Source: Acidobacteriota bacterium
Lineage (GTDB): Bacteria; Acidobacteriota; UBA6911
Assembly (NCBI GenBank): GCA_031271905.1
Contig: JAISUT010000011.1
Span: 1 to 46,004 of the forward strand
Direction of reading: 5' to 3'
Length of the DNA stretch: 46,004 nucleotides
Position numbers and translations under genes: made by a program. Below, in pieces: positions 1 to 7,127 of this stretch; positions within the stretch are counted from its first letter, which is position 1, and every line of letters starts with the position of its first letter. Below the pieces are notes generated by a model. That model was not told the DNA's origin. It saw only the letters and a list, made by a program, of their open reading frames with translations, and ran no database searches.

Positions 1-1418
1 ATCTGGTACCTGAATCCGGCCCCGTGCATCCGGCCGTCGGGCAGCTTCTTCGCGCCGTTCTTATGCCAGCTCCAGTCCATCATCTTCTTTCCGGCTTCGA
101 TGCAGGCGTCGAAGCTGGGAACCGGCCTCGGATCCTCTTGCCCGTCCGGGCCGTGCAGGTTCAGCCGCGCGACGTCTATGGGATCCTTCCCCAGCTTCTC
201 GGCGATGATGTGTATCGCCATCGTCACCGCGTCCCAGTTGAAGGGGCAGAATTGCGAGCTGAACGGCATGAGGCCGCGGTTGCTGTCCACGATGTCCATC
301 CGCTGCCGTATGTTCACGCACTTGGTGCCGATGTACGGCCCGTAGCCCTGGTCGCCCGACGTCCCGAAGAACGAATTGCCCTGGGTGCCGCCGTCGGCTA
401 TCGAGAAGTCGTCGAAAGCCGTGATCAGGCCGTCGTTGGTGAAGCCCATCTTCACATGGACGAAGCGCTGCTGGATCATGAAGTCGAACGTGTCCCTGCG
501 GGTGTTGACGCAGCGCACGGGCCGTCCGGTCCTCTTCGCGAGAAGCGGGGTGACCTGCTGAGACCTGCGTATCGTCCAGTCGCAGTATTTGCCGCCTTGG
601 AAGAGCCCCTCCTGCACGGTCTTCTCCGGCGGCACGCCGTAAAGCTGCCCCAGGGCGTTCTTGCCGCCGCTGGCGTGCCAGACGGCGCCTTCGACATGGA
701 GGCTGTCGTTTCCCAGGTAGGGGTCGTCGAACCACCAGGCCACCGATCCGTGAGGGTTGGGCGAAGAGGAGGCGTAGGTGGGCAGGTTCAGGTCGTACTC
801 GACGATGTGGTCCGCCTCGGCGAAGCCTTTCTCCACGTCCCCCTGGTTCTGGTTCGAATAGGAGACGTTCCCTTTTTTCGGCGGGTTGTTGCCGCCCCCC
901 ATGCCGAACATGCCGCCCCCCTTCGGGGCCGGGGGCGGGGGCGGCTGGATCACCGGGGCGCCGTCCTTCCTGCCTTCTTTTATGTCCACGACGTGCGGCA
1001 GGACCTCCCACTGCACGTCGAGCGCCTTCAAAGCCTCTTCGCAGATGTCCACGTTCTCCGCGACGACGATGAAGCCCACCTCGACGTTCTCCTCTTCGGC
1101 GGTGTCGGAGATGAAGGGCATGGGCGAGCCGCCCATGACGCCGCTGCGCATGAGCGGTTTCAGGGCGGGGTCGTCCCAAGCGACTATGTCCACGACTCCG
1201 GGGACGGCCTTGGCCTTTTCCAGGTTGAAACTTTTTATCTTGGCATGCGCGTAAGGGCTGCGCAGGAATTTCGCTTCCAGCATGTCGGGGACGACGTAGT
1301 CTATCCCGAATTTGGCAAGGCCCGTCGCCACCGCGGGTGACAATTTTCCGGGCAGGTTGACCTTCCCGAGTATCCGGAAATCTTCCCTTTGTCCGTTTGT
1401 TCCAGTTAAATCAGCCAT
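1..1418 (-). CDS. Xanthine dehydrogenase family molybdopterin-binding subunit, 5' part
   Basis: Partial: the gene reads leftward and runs off the window start, leaving about 472 codons. The start is the ATG at 1418-1416 (MADLTGTNGQREDF), preceded by an AGAGAGG ribosome site. The translation matches the large molybdenum subunit of the xanthine dehydrogenase/aldehyde oxidase family. An N-terminal hammerhead-type domain carries 'MLEAKFLRSPYAHAKIKSF' and 'VPGVVDIVAWDDP', and the first molybdopterin-binding region carries 'GRPVRCVNTRRDTFDF'. Family members hydroxylate N-heterocycles or aldehydes using a molybdenum cofactor, usually with separate FAD and [2Fe-2S] subunits that are not in this window. 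A Gly/Pro-rich insertion lies near residues 158-183. The substrate cannot be told. The family call is firm. Confidence 0.88.
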   Translation of the reverse strand, partial: MADLTGTNGQREDFRILGKVNLPGKLSPAVATGLAKFGIDYVVPDMLEAKFLRSPYAHAKIKSFNLEKAKAVPGVVDIVAWDDPALKPLMRSGVMGGSPMPFISDTAEEENVEVGFIVVAENVDICEEALKALDVQWEVLPHVVDIKEGRKDGAPVIQPPPPPAPKGGGMFGMGGGNNPPKKGNVSYSNQNQGDVEKGFAEADHIVEYDLNLPTYASSSPNPHGSVAWWFDDPYLGNDSLHVEGAVWHASGGKNALGQLYGVPPEKTVQEGLFQGGKYCDWTIRRSQQVTPLLAKRTGRPVRCVNTRRDTFDFMIQQRFVHVKMGFTNDGLITAFDDFSIADGGTQGNSFFGTSGDQGYGPYIGTKCVNIRQRMDIVDSNRGLMPFSSQFCPFNWDAVTMAIHIIAEKLGKDPIDVARLNLHGPDGQEDPRPVPSFDACIEAGKKMMDWSWHKNGAKKLPDGRMHGAGFRYQ

Positions 1419-1439
1419 ATCGTTCGCCTCTCTTGGTTC

Positions 1440-1465
1440 GACTTCGTTTATAGACTTCGTTTGTA
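1440..1465. repeat. Two tandem copies of a 13-bp unit
   Basis: GACTTCGTTTATA (1440-1452) is followed directly by GACTTCGTTTGTA (1453-1465), 12 of 13 bases identical, and then by a partial third unit (GACT). It lies just upstream of the molybdenum hydroxylase start. It could be paired operator half-sites or simple slippage. Confidence 0.5.
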
Positions 1466-1513
1466 GACTCGCGTCCCGCACGTTTGCCGGGCGGCCTGTC
1501 CGCGCAGGGATCG

Positions 1514-1529
1514 CTTCAAGCGCTTGAAG
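1514..1529. promoter_or_regulatory. Perfect 16-bp palindrome upstream of the molybdenum hydroxylase gene
   Basis: CTTCAAGCGCTTGAAG is a perfect dyad centred about 100 bp before the ATG at 1418. The size and symmetry suit a dimeric regulator such as a TetR-, GntR- or LysR-like protein. No regulator gene is adjacent, so the operator role is inference. Confidence 0.4.
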
Positions 1530-1810
1530 GGCGGCTTTCCCAAAACCCCGGACGACGCACAGCGCCGCGCCCGGAAGCGCCCTAGACGATGAATTTAGGA
1601 GATTGGTGTTTTGTAAGACAGCGCACCGGCGCTAGGAGTTGAGCACTCAGGTGAATCCAGCGAATTGATGAACAAATTGCCTGTCCATAGGTATGCCACT
1701 ATGCCACCAAGGGCGAATGTTTTGCAAACCTTTTTTACTGGAACTTTACGTGCAAACAGGAGGGCGTCCATCCCGCTTCGCCCCGGACGGCCGTTGGACG
1801 GCCGGAGAAT

Positions 1811-2293
1811 TTACGCGAGGGGGCGCAGGACGGCGCGCGCCGGGACGCCGTCGATGCCGTCGATTTTCAGCGGCAGGCAGACAAGCTCGTAGTCGCCCGG
1901 CGGCGCTTCGCCGAGCTCCAAGTTCTCCAAAATCGCCGCGCCGCCCTCCAGCAGCCGACGGTGCGCGCGCAGTTCCCGCGCCTCGGGCGGATCGACCGAC
2001 ATCGCGTCCGTCCCCACCAGCAGGATCCCCCGCGCGGCCAGGTATTCCGCCGCGTCCGGGCCGAGGAAGGCGTAGCCGGGGTCGAAGCCGCCGCCTGGCG
2101 GGGCGGGCGGCGAGGTCTTGAAAATCGCCCGCCGCACGCCCGCGAAATCCAGCGTGTCGAGGTCGGCGGCGCGCACATGCCTTGTGCCGGGCAGCGCAGC
2201 GGCGAGGTCGAAGACGCGCGCCGGGCCGACGAGCGACGCCAAGGGGAACGCCTCCGGCCCCGCGCCTCCGGCGATGACGTGCCGCGGCGCGTC
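1811..2293 (-). pseudogene. Cyclase/kynurenine formamidase family protein, 5'-truncated
   Basis: The remaining 160 residues match the C-terminal three quarters of the cyclase family (arylformamidase-like, usually about 205-215 aa): 'DAPRHVIAGG', 'LVGPARVFDL', 'ILLVGTDAMSVDPPE', 'YELVCLPLKIDGIDG'. The family's metal-binding motif HTGTHxDAPxH is cut at its Asp. Everything upstream of that codon is replaced by repeat module M1, which begins at the same place. No good start or ribosome site remains; TTG at 2242 is the only weak candidate and would omit the metal site. The gene is very probably dead. Catalysis in this family needs the lost His residues. Confidence 0.8.
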
Positions 2294-2397
2294 GTTTATA
2301 CGGTACGGCGGAGCTGAGGGCTGATGGACGCCGCGAGCCGACGGTACAATCCCGACGTTTCCGGCAAGCAGACCGAACCCACGCAGCCTGACCTGCC
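2293..2397. repeat. Repeat module M1, copy 1 (105 bp)
   Basis: It begins CGTTTATACGGTACGGCGGA and ends GCAGCCTGACCTGCC. A second 105-bp copy at 4560-4664 differs at about seven positions. It contains a TACAAT hexamer resembling a -10 element. Its left edge coincides with the break in the cyclase gene, so the element is placed at a rearrangement junction. No coding capacity is convincing on either strand. Confidence 0.8.
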
Positions 2398-2489
2398 TGC
2401 AGCAGGCAGGTCAAGCTGTTGCCCTGCCCGACAGGTCGTTTCTTTGTAAAAACGCTTCCATTCTTCCGGAACCTTGGGATAAGATCGAG

Positions 2490-2605
2490 GTTCCCGTCGG
2501 TGCGGGGGCGTCCCTGCGGCGGGAAAAATTGACATAATGGCCGTTATCGGAAACCGGAATGGGACGGACCGAACCAGAAAATGCAGCTTATTCGCCCTAT
2601 CCATT
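2490..2605. repeat. Repeat module M2, copy 1
   Basis: The core is CGTTATCGGAAACCGGAATG followed by GGACGGACCGAACCAGAAAA. Related copies lie at about 3818-3889 and 4770-4865. In this copy the module continues into the propeller gene and supplies its ATG and roughly the first 17 codons. Copies 1 and 3 each follow an M1 module at a similar distance. Confidence 0.7.
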
Positions 2606-3560
2606 GCAGTCCATAGCAGACGAAACTGCCACGGACGCTCGGAAAACTCCCTCGATTTATGTTGTGGGAGAGGAAGATAAAATCGCCAAACTCTGGGTGA
2701 ACGGCGTGGCTGCCGACATTCCGGACAGCGGGCTCAATGCAGCCTTCTATTCCGTATTTGTTTGCAAGGATGACATTTATATAGCCGGACATGTAACAAA
2801 GCATGGCATAGAGGTAGCCACGGTATGGAAGAACGGTGTAGCCGCCGAACTCACCGACGGGACGCGAGAAGCCAATGCACGCTCCATATTCGTACACAAT
2901 GGCGACGTATATGCTGCCGGACGTGAAGGCAAAAGAGCCAAAGTCTGGAAGAACGGCGTGGCTACCGACCTTACCGACGACAGCGACTATAAACCCTACG
3001 CCTATTCTGTTTTTGTTTACAACGACGACGTATATGTGGCAGGTAAAGATGGAAATAGAGCATTAGTCTGGAAGAACGGCGTGGCTACCGAACTTTCCGG
3101 TGGATATGGACATGGAGAAAATTGCGCGACTTCGGTTTTTGTTTACAAAGGAGATGTCTATGTTTCGGGATATCTGAACACGAGGATAATGAGTCATGAA
3201 GGCGTGGCAGTAGTATGGAAAAACGGCGTGGCGGCAATGCTTGACGACAATAGTATAGCAAACGCGGTTTATGTTTATCGCGGCGACGTTTATGCGGCGG
3301 GAACAACATTCAAATATTTTTATGGCTACAATGCCGTCGTCTGGAAAAACGGCGTGGCAACCAGATTGAGTTTCAATGAAGCTTTCGCCGCGTCTGTTTT
3401 TGTTTATGATGGAGATGTATATGTGGTCGGATATAAAGAAGACATCGAAGACCGTTTTCTAAATTCAGAGGTAGCCAAACTCTGGATTAATCGTGAAACA
3501 ACCGACCTCAGTCCGGAGCAAAAATACGCAAAAGCGGTTTCGGTGTTTGTGACAGGTTGA
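2559..3560 (+). CDS. Seven-bladed beta-propeller repeat protein, function unknown
   Basis: 333 aa built from seven repeats of about 40 residues with the pattern 'VFVYNGDVYVAG' followed by 'VWKNGVATxLT'. The YxxG hallmark occurs seven times. The first blade lacks its leading strand, and the C-terminus ends in an extra 'AVSVFVTG' strand, which would close the ring in the usual velcro fashion; the fold therefore looks complete. Proteins with this repeat normally carry an export or lipoprotein signal, but none is present here. The first ~17 residues (MGRTEPENAAYSPYPL) are encoded by repeat module M2, and the start lacks a good ribosome site. Base composition is clearly less GC-rich than the neighbours. 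It may be a transferred gene that lost its native 5' end. Confidence 0.7.
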   Translation: MGRTEPENAAYSPYPLQSIADETATDARKTPSIYVVGEEDKIAKLWVNGVAADIPDSGLNAAFYSVFVCKDDIYIAGHVTKHGIEVATVWKNGVAAELTDGTREANARSIFVHNGDVYAAGREGKRAKVWKNGVATDLTDDSDYKPYAYSVFVYNDDVYVAGKDGNRALVWKNGVATELSGGYGHGENCATSVFVYKGDVYVSGYLNTRIMSHEGVAVVWKNGVAAMLDDNSIANAVYVYRGDVYAAGTTFKYFYGYNAVVWKNGVATRLSFNEAFAASVFVYDGDVYVVGYKEDIEDRFLNSEVAKLWINRETTDLSPEQKYAKAVSVFVTG

Positions 3561-3587
3561 GCGTCTTGTGGAAGAACGGCGGGTGCT
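3561..3587 (+). pseudogene. Scrap of a further propeller repeat
   Basis: Directly after the propeller stop, another frame reads 'SVLWKNGG', which matches the repeat hallmark 'VWKNGV'. This suggests that blades were once more numerous or that recombination between repeats trimmed the 3' end. Confidence 0.45.
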
Positions 3588-3776
3588 TTGACAAACCAAG
3601 TCTCTTGCTCGAATTCACCGAAACGCAACGATAAATATGAGCCTCTCCAAGAATGCCATCTGATCAATGACGGAAAAAAACTACAGTTTCATGGGAAAAA
3701 GGACGGCGTTGACGTTGTCATTTCTACTGATACAGATGACGATGAGAACACTTGGCGAATCAGGATTTCAAATTAA
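3588..3776 (+). CDS. Small hypothetical protein (62 aa)
   Basis: A TTG-initiated frame with AT-richer composition like the propeller gene before it. It ends 'DGVDVVISTDTDDDENTWRIRISN'. No domain is recognised and no ribosome site is obvious. It may be the tail of a lost gene rather than a real one. Confidence 0.25.
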   Translation: MTNQVSCSNSPKRNDKYEPLQECHLINDGKKLQFHGKKDGVDVVISTDTDDDENTWRIRISN

Positions 3777-3817
3777 ACAATGCGGGTGAACAGTCGGGGT
3801 TGTCCGCGCATCCAGTC

Positions 3818-3889
3818 TGCGTCACCGTTATCGGAAGCGGAGATGGGACGGGCCGAACCGGAAAACGCAGCTTGTTCGCCCTATTCATT
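3818..3889. repeat. Repeat module M2, copy 2
   Basis: CGTTATCGGAAGCGGAGATG then GGACGGGCCGAACCGGAAAA. It is about 85% like copy 1 over the shared core, including the ATG and the following codons (MGRAEPENAACSPYS here). Unlike the other two copies it is not preceded by module M1. Confidence 0.65.
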
Positions 3890-3941
3890 GATGAAGGTGG
3901 TGGAGCCCGGCGGCGCGCCCAGCGGCCGGAAGACCGGCTAG

Positions 3942-4019
3942 GAGGCGCTCGACGAACTGCTCCGCTCGCACGAGTCGCTGATGTTCGAAATCGACAAGTC
4001 CCTCGCGCGCAACGCCTGA
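3942..4019 (+). pseudogene. Unidentified gene scrap
   Basis: A short frame bounded by stops reads 'EALDELLRSHESLMFEID' and ends 'KSLARNA'. It looks like the C-terminus of a real helical protein joined to repeat M2 sequence. The parent family is not recognised. Confidence 0.3.
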
Positions 4020-4120
4020 AAGCCTTTTGCCCGTTGCGGTCGAAAAACCGAGCCGTCAAGAAATCCCTTGTAGATTCGAATAGATACGGTAAAATGCCGT
4101 ATTGTTACAAGGAGGCATTT

Positions 4121-4393
4121 ATGGTTGCCCGCGCCCGTTTCGACCTCAAAATGGATATGGAAGAAAAAAACGTCGTTGCTAGGGCCGCCGCCGTCATGGG
4201 CATGACGATGGCGGGGTTCATGCGCGCCGCGGCCAAGGAAAAAGCTTTATCGCTGCTGGAACGCGAATCGCGCATCACCCTGCCCCTCAAAGACTTCACG
4301 GCGTTCACGGCGGCGCTTGACGGCGCGTTCAACCCGAATCCGGCGTTAAAAGCCTCATTGGAGCGGACCAAGAGCAAGGTGCGGCGTGTTTGA
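4121..4393 (+). CDS. DUF1778 (TacA-like) antitoxin
   Basis: 90 aa. The start is the ATG at 4121 with a strong AAGGAGG site at 4109-4115. An N-terminal ribbon-helix-helix DNA-binding segment, 'ARFDLKMDMEEKNVVARAAA', is followed by the C-terminal toxin-neutralising tail typical of DUF1778 proteins ('ITLPLKDFTAFTAALD', 'FNPNPALKASLERTKSKV'). Such antitoxins bind and neutralise GNAT tRNA-acetylating toxins and repress their own operon. Its stop overlaps the GTG start of the partner gene, the standard arrangement, but that partner is reduced to a fragment. The antitoxin itself looks intact. Confidence 0.82.
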   Translation: MVARARFDLKMDMEEKNVVARAAAVMGMTMAGFMRAAAKEKALSLLERESRITLPLKDFTAFTAALDGAFNPNPALKASLERTKSKVRRV

Positions 4394-4514
4394 CTTCGAA
4401 GAGCGTCCCCTCGACCCCGACGTTCACGACCGCGCCAAGGCGTTTTACGCGCACTTGGGCTTTGCGTCGTTTCCCAGCCAGCCGTTGACGCTATATCTTC
4501 CACTGGGCCGATGA
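4386..4514 (+). pseudogene. GNAT (TacT-like) toxin, internally deleted remnant
   Basis: A 42-codon frame starting at a GTG that overlaps the antitoxin stop. It reads VFDFEERPLDPDV, then jumps to the family's C-terminal signature 'HDRAKAFYAHLGFASFP' and ends 'LTLYLPL'. TacT-type toxins are about 160 aa; the whole acetyl-CoA-binding core is missing. What remains is the two ends fused in frame, so the protein cannot acetylate tRNA. After the stop another frame reads 'FHWADDPVSSNSLFIESHDG', debris of a different unidentified gene. Confidence 0.75.
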
Positions 4515-4559
4515 CCCCGTTTCGTCGAATTCCCTGTTCATAGAGTCCCACGATGGCTG

Positions 4560-4664
4560 CGTTTATACGGTACGGCGGAGCCGACGGCTGACGGACATCG
4601 CGAGCCGACGGTACAATTCCGACGTTTCCGGCAAGCAGACCGAACCCGCGCAGCCTGACCTGCC
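4560..4664. repeat. Repeat module M1, copy 2 (105 bp)
   Basis: The same length as copy 1 at 2293-2397 and about 93% identical, with both ends shared (CGTTTATACGG at the left, CCTGACCTGCC at the right). It abuts gene debris on both sides. Confidence 0.8.
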
Positions 4665-4674
4665 CGCAACGACA

Positions 4675-4758
4675 TGGAGTTCGACGCCGCGACCGTGGCC
4701 GCGATCTACAAGGAGCGCCGTTCGAATTGCGCCTGGAAGATTTTCGCATGGCGGTTCA
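4675..4758 (+). pseudogene. Frameshifted C-terminal scrap of an unidentified gene
   Basis: 'MEFDAATVAAIYKERR' continues, after a one-base frame change, as 'FELRLEDFRMAVQDVLE' and a stop. Both halves look like genuine protein, so a single-base deletion in a short gene tail is likely. The family is not recognised. It lies between modules M1 and M2. Confidence 0.35.
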
Positions 4759-4769
4759 GGACGTGTTGG

Positions 4770-4865
4770 AATAGAATGGAACCTCCCATCGATGCAGGGG
4801 TGCCCTGCGACGGGGAAAGTCGGCATGGCGGGCGTTATCGGAAGCCGGGACGGGACGAATTGGAA
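4770..4865. repeat. Repeat module M2, copy 3
   Basis: CGTTATCGGAAGCCGGGACG then GGACGAATTGGAAAATGC, with upstream similarity to copy 1 (GATGCAGGGGTGCCCTGCGA against GGTGCGGGGGCGTCCCTGCG). It is more diverged than copies 1 and 2. M1 copy 2 precedes it. Confidence 0.55.
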
Positions 4866-4924
4866 AATGCCATAGATTAGCGGCAGGGGAAAGGGATAAT
4901 TTGCGTGGAAAGCGCAGGTGTCAA

Positions 4925-5203
4925 ATGGGGATACGGGAAATAAAGCAGAAAACAATGCCGTTCGTCGATAAATACGGCTTGAAATCCGTCAGCGTCTTCG
5001 GTTCATACGCAACCGAAACGCAAAATGAAGATTCGGATGTCGATTTTTTAGTTGAGTTTTTAAATACGCCGTCGATTTTCAAAGTCATGGGGTTGCGCGA
5101 GGAACTCAAGCGTGCGTTAAACAAAGATGTTGATATTGTCACGTTGCCTTTGGCGCGTCCGGATTTATTAAATATAGGGAAAAGTGAGCGGATTTATGGA
5201 TAG
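4925..5203 (+). CDS. mntA: MntA-type nucleotidyltransferase antitoxin
   Basis: 92 aa from the ATG at 4925 (MGIREIKQKTMPF). It is a minimal nucleotidyltransferase with the motif GSYATETQNEDSDVDFLVEF, giving the GS and DxD catalytic features. MntA proteins silence their HepT toxin by adding AMP to a tyrosine of the toxin. The HEPN partner follows directly. AT-richer than the chromosome around it, consistent with recent transfer of the pair. An upstream in-frame ATG at 4901 is less likely. Confidence 0.8.
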   Translation: MGIREIKQKTMPFVDKYGLKSVSVFGSYATETQNEDSDVDFLVEFLNTPSIFKVMGLREELKRALNKDVDIVTLPLARPDLLNIGKSERIYG

Positions 5204-5215
5204 GAACAGAGTTAA

Positions 5216-5521
5216 TTGACAAAAATCAAGGAAGAGATTTCATTTATCGAGCGGACGATAATCGGATTTGACGAAGCAAAATTTCTGAGTGACGAAGTGG
5301 CGCAACATGCTATTTGCATGTCATTGATTACAATTGGCGAATGCGCCAACCATTTGAGCGACGAATTCATTGGGAGACACACAGAAATTCCGTGGGTTGA
5401 AATCATAGCCGTGAGAAACATTTCTGCGCACAGCTATTGGCAACTTGACATGAAGCAGATTTGGAAAGCGATTGTTGAAGACATACCGGCGCTGAAAAAT
5501 TTCATCATCACACAAACTTAG
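5216..5521 (+). CDS. hepT: HepT-type HEPN toxin with a disturbed start
   Basis: 101 aa from TTG at 5216. It is a HEPN-domain ribonuclease toxin with the RX4HXY motif intact (RNISAHSYW), so both catalytic residues and the tyrosine modified by MntA are present. In such pairs the toxin normally begins at an ATG overlapping the antitoxin stop. That ATG exists at 5196 and encodes MDRNRVN, a good family start, but meets TGA at once; the rest lies in another frame. Either the TTG serves as start, with AGGAAC upstream as a weak ribosome site, or an indel has damaged the gene. Confidence 0.65.
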   Translation: MTKIKEEISFIERTIIGFDEAKFLSDEVAQHAICMSLITIGECANHLSDEFIGRHTEIPWVEIIAVRNISAHSYWQLDMKQIWKAIVEDIPALKNFIITQT

Positions 5522-5540
5522 CGCGAAATCGGGCAGCGCG

Positions 5541-5672
5541 CGGAGCAGCGACTGGGCGCGGTTCGTGCGCGGCATTCTCGACGGACCCTATGCCGACGCC
5601 GAGAAGGCCGTCCTGGTCATGGACAATCTCAACACGCAATCGGCTCTGGAGCGGCACCCGGCCGAAATGTGA
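5541..5672 (+). pseudogene. IS630-family transposase fragment
   Basis: The frame reads 'SSDWARFVRGILDGPYADAE' then 'KAVLVMDNLNTQSALERHP' and stops. This is the DDE segment of IS630 transposases, where the Asp of VMDNLNT is the second catalytic Asp. Only about 44 of some 340 codons survive, and the family's following text is replaced by unrelated sequence. No terminal inverted repeats were found. It is the only clear insertion-sequence trace in the window. Confidence 0.75.
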
Positions 5673-5711
5673 GACGAAATCCTTTGAGGCGGCTTCTTAC
5701 GAGTCGTTGGT

Positions 5712-6941
5712 TCAGGGCATGTCGGCATACAGGCCGGGTTCGTTGCGGCAGAACAACAAAAGGCTTTCATAAAAACGCCGGTAGCCTAAGGGCGCAAAGC
5801 CCTCGCCGTCGCCCGACGCCTTCCCCAGGCACCAGGAGTGCGTCTGGCCGTCTTTTTCCTGCACGACCAGTTTTCGCAACGCCCGCATCGACACGAGCTC
5901 GGCGTCCACGCTGTAGGACGCCGGCGTGAGGCGGACTTTCGCCAGCTTGCCCACATAAAAGCTCTTGCCGTCGATCATGAGGTGTTTTCCCGAAAAAGAG
6001 ATCTTTTCGGGAACGGACCGCAACTTTACATAGATGGCCAGGTACATCCCCATGGGGCCCAGGAATATCAGTGGGCTGCACAGGAGCGGTATTATCAGGG
6101 CGGCAGCCATCCCCATGGACATCTCCGCCCAGTTGAAACCCTTCAAGGTGTCGAAACGCGCTATGAAAAACCCCACGGCGAGCGCCACCGCAAGAACCGC
6201 GCACGTGGCGATCTTGGGGAGCAATTTCGCCTTTCCCCATTTCATCACGCCGGCCTTGTCCACGATAAAGGTTGATTTCCCAAAGTCCACTTCCGGCGCC
6301 GTGGACGCCTCGCCCCGCCCCCGTCCAAGGTCGCCGTCATCCAGAGATGAACCATACCGCCAGCCAGCGTCCATCGCCTTCAGCCCGACACCTGCCATCG
6401 TCGGCGCGGCGAGGTTGACGCCCTCGACGGAGTCGCCTGCCGATGCCGCAAAACCCTCGCGTTTCCTTCGCTGGGCGTCATGGATGGCACCTAACAACCG
6501 GTCGCTGTCCCAACCGTGAAAACCGTACAGGTACAGGCGATGGGTTTTCACACCCCTCGGCGCACCCCGCATCCCCGATGCGTCAAAATCGATGCTCCCG
6601 CAGCGCTCGGTCAAGACCAAAAGGCGTTCCGACCACCGCGAGAGCGAAAAACTCCATTGATCCAACGGGAGGCGCAAGTATTCCCTCCCCCGGCGCGTGA
6701 AAACCACATCGGTGGACGTGACGCGGACACAGATGTCACAGATCCAGTAGGTGAGGACGGCCAGCAGCAACCAGATGACAAGGTTCGCGAAGAAATAATC
6801 GCGGACTGAAAACGCATATTGGAACTTTAGGGGGATGTATCCGCCGGCAAAAAACGACGCCTCAACGATGAGGCCCAGCATCAAAACACAGATCGAAACC
6901 CTCCGCACCACCAATGGATGAGAATGAAACTCCTGTTCCAT
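5712..6941 (-). CDS. Multi-pass membrane protein, unknown function
   Basis: 409 aa from the ATG at 6941 (MEQEFHSHPL), chosen because GGGGAGG lies just before it; longer in-frame starts lack a ribosome site. Predicted membrane segments lie near residues 13-35, 48-72, 241-262 and two within 274-306. The stretch 75-150 ('VTSTDVVFTRRGREYLRLPL') and the segment after 310 each look like small beta-rich cytoplasmic domains, perhaps bacterial PH-like. A low-complexity Gly/Asp/Arg linker spans about 195-220. No family is recognised and no neighbour suggests a role. Confidence 0.65.
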   Translation of the reverse strand: MEQEFHSHPLVVRRVSICVLMLGLIVEASFFAGGYIPLKFQYAFSVRDYFFANLVIWLLLAVLTYWICDICVRVTSTDVVFTRRGREYLRLPLDQWSFSLSRWSERLLVLTERCGSIDFDASGMRGAPRGVKTHRLYLYGFHGWDSDRLLGAIHDAQRRKREGFAASAGDSVEGVNLAAPTMAGVGLKAMDAGWRYGSSLDDGDLGRGRGEASTAPEVDFGKSTFIVDKAGVMKWGKAKLLPKIATCAVLAVALAVGFFIARFDTLKGFNWAEMSMGMAAALIIPLLCSPLIFLGPMGMYLAIYVKLRSVPEKISFSGKHLMIDGKSFYVGKLAKVRLTPASYSVDAELVSMRALRKLVVQEKDGQTHSWCLGKASGDGEGFAPLGYRRFYESLLLFCRNEPGLYADMP

Positions 6942-7127
6942 GAAGCCTCCCCGGATCGTCCCGAATCTTGCTGTCGCGAAACTTGCGGCAACTATCCATA
7001 TCGTCGCGCATGCGGTTTCACGATAGGGAATCGATAACAATTAACGGCGGGGCGCCGGCGGCTTTCAGGACGAAACGGGGTGAGAGGCGGACGCCCGCTT
7101 ATACGGTGCGGAACGGCCGGCCGGAGG

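Larger units (their letters stand above)
1419..1810. other. Intergenic region, 392 bp, no convincing gene
   Basis: It contains the 13-bp tandem repeat and the 16-bp palindrome described separately. A distinctly AT-richer stretch runs from about 1590 to 1750. No reading frame here has recognisable protein character. It probably carries the promoter of the leftward molybdenum hydroxylase gene. Confidence 0.5.

Noticed and set aside
24-1340. Long plus-strand open frame opposite the molybdenum hydroxylase
   Set aside because: Its translation is Arg/Val/His-rich without motifs, while the minus strand gives a clear XDH-family protein; GC-rich DNA produces such antisense frames.
1665-1892. Small plus-strand frame in the region upstream of the truncated cyclase end
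   Set aside because: Arg-rich antisense of the cyclase fragment at its end and no recognisable motif at its start.
2296-2604. Minus-strand frame in module M1/M2, with a similar one at 4563-4955
   Set aside because: The shared peptide reflects repeated DNA, but the middle parts are unrelated and there is no ribosome site; not accepted as a protein family.
3752-4120. Upstream extension of the DUF1778 antitoxin
   Set aside because: It crosses repeat M2 and gene scraps; a strong ribosome site marks the ATG at 4121.
7085-7100. Third M1-like start (TTATACGGTGCGG) near the rlhA stop
   Set aside because: Only about a dozen bases match, too few to call a repeat copy.
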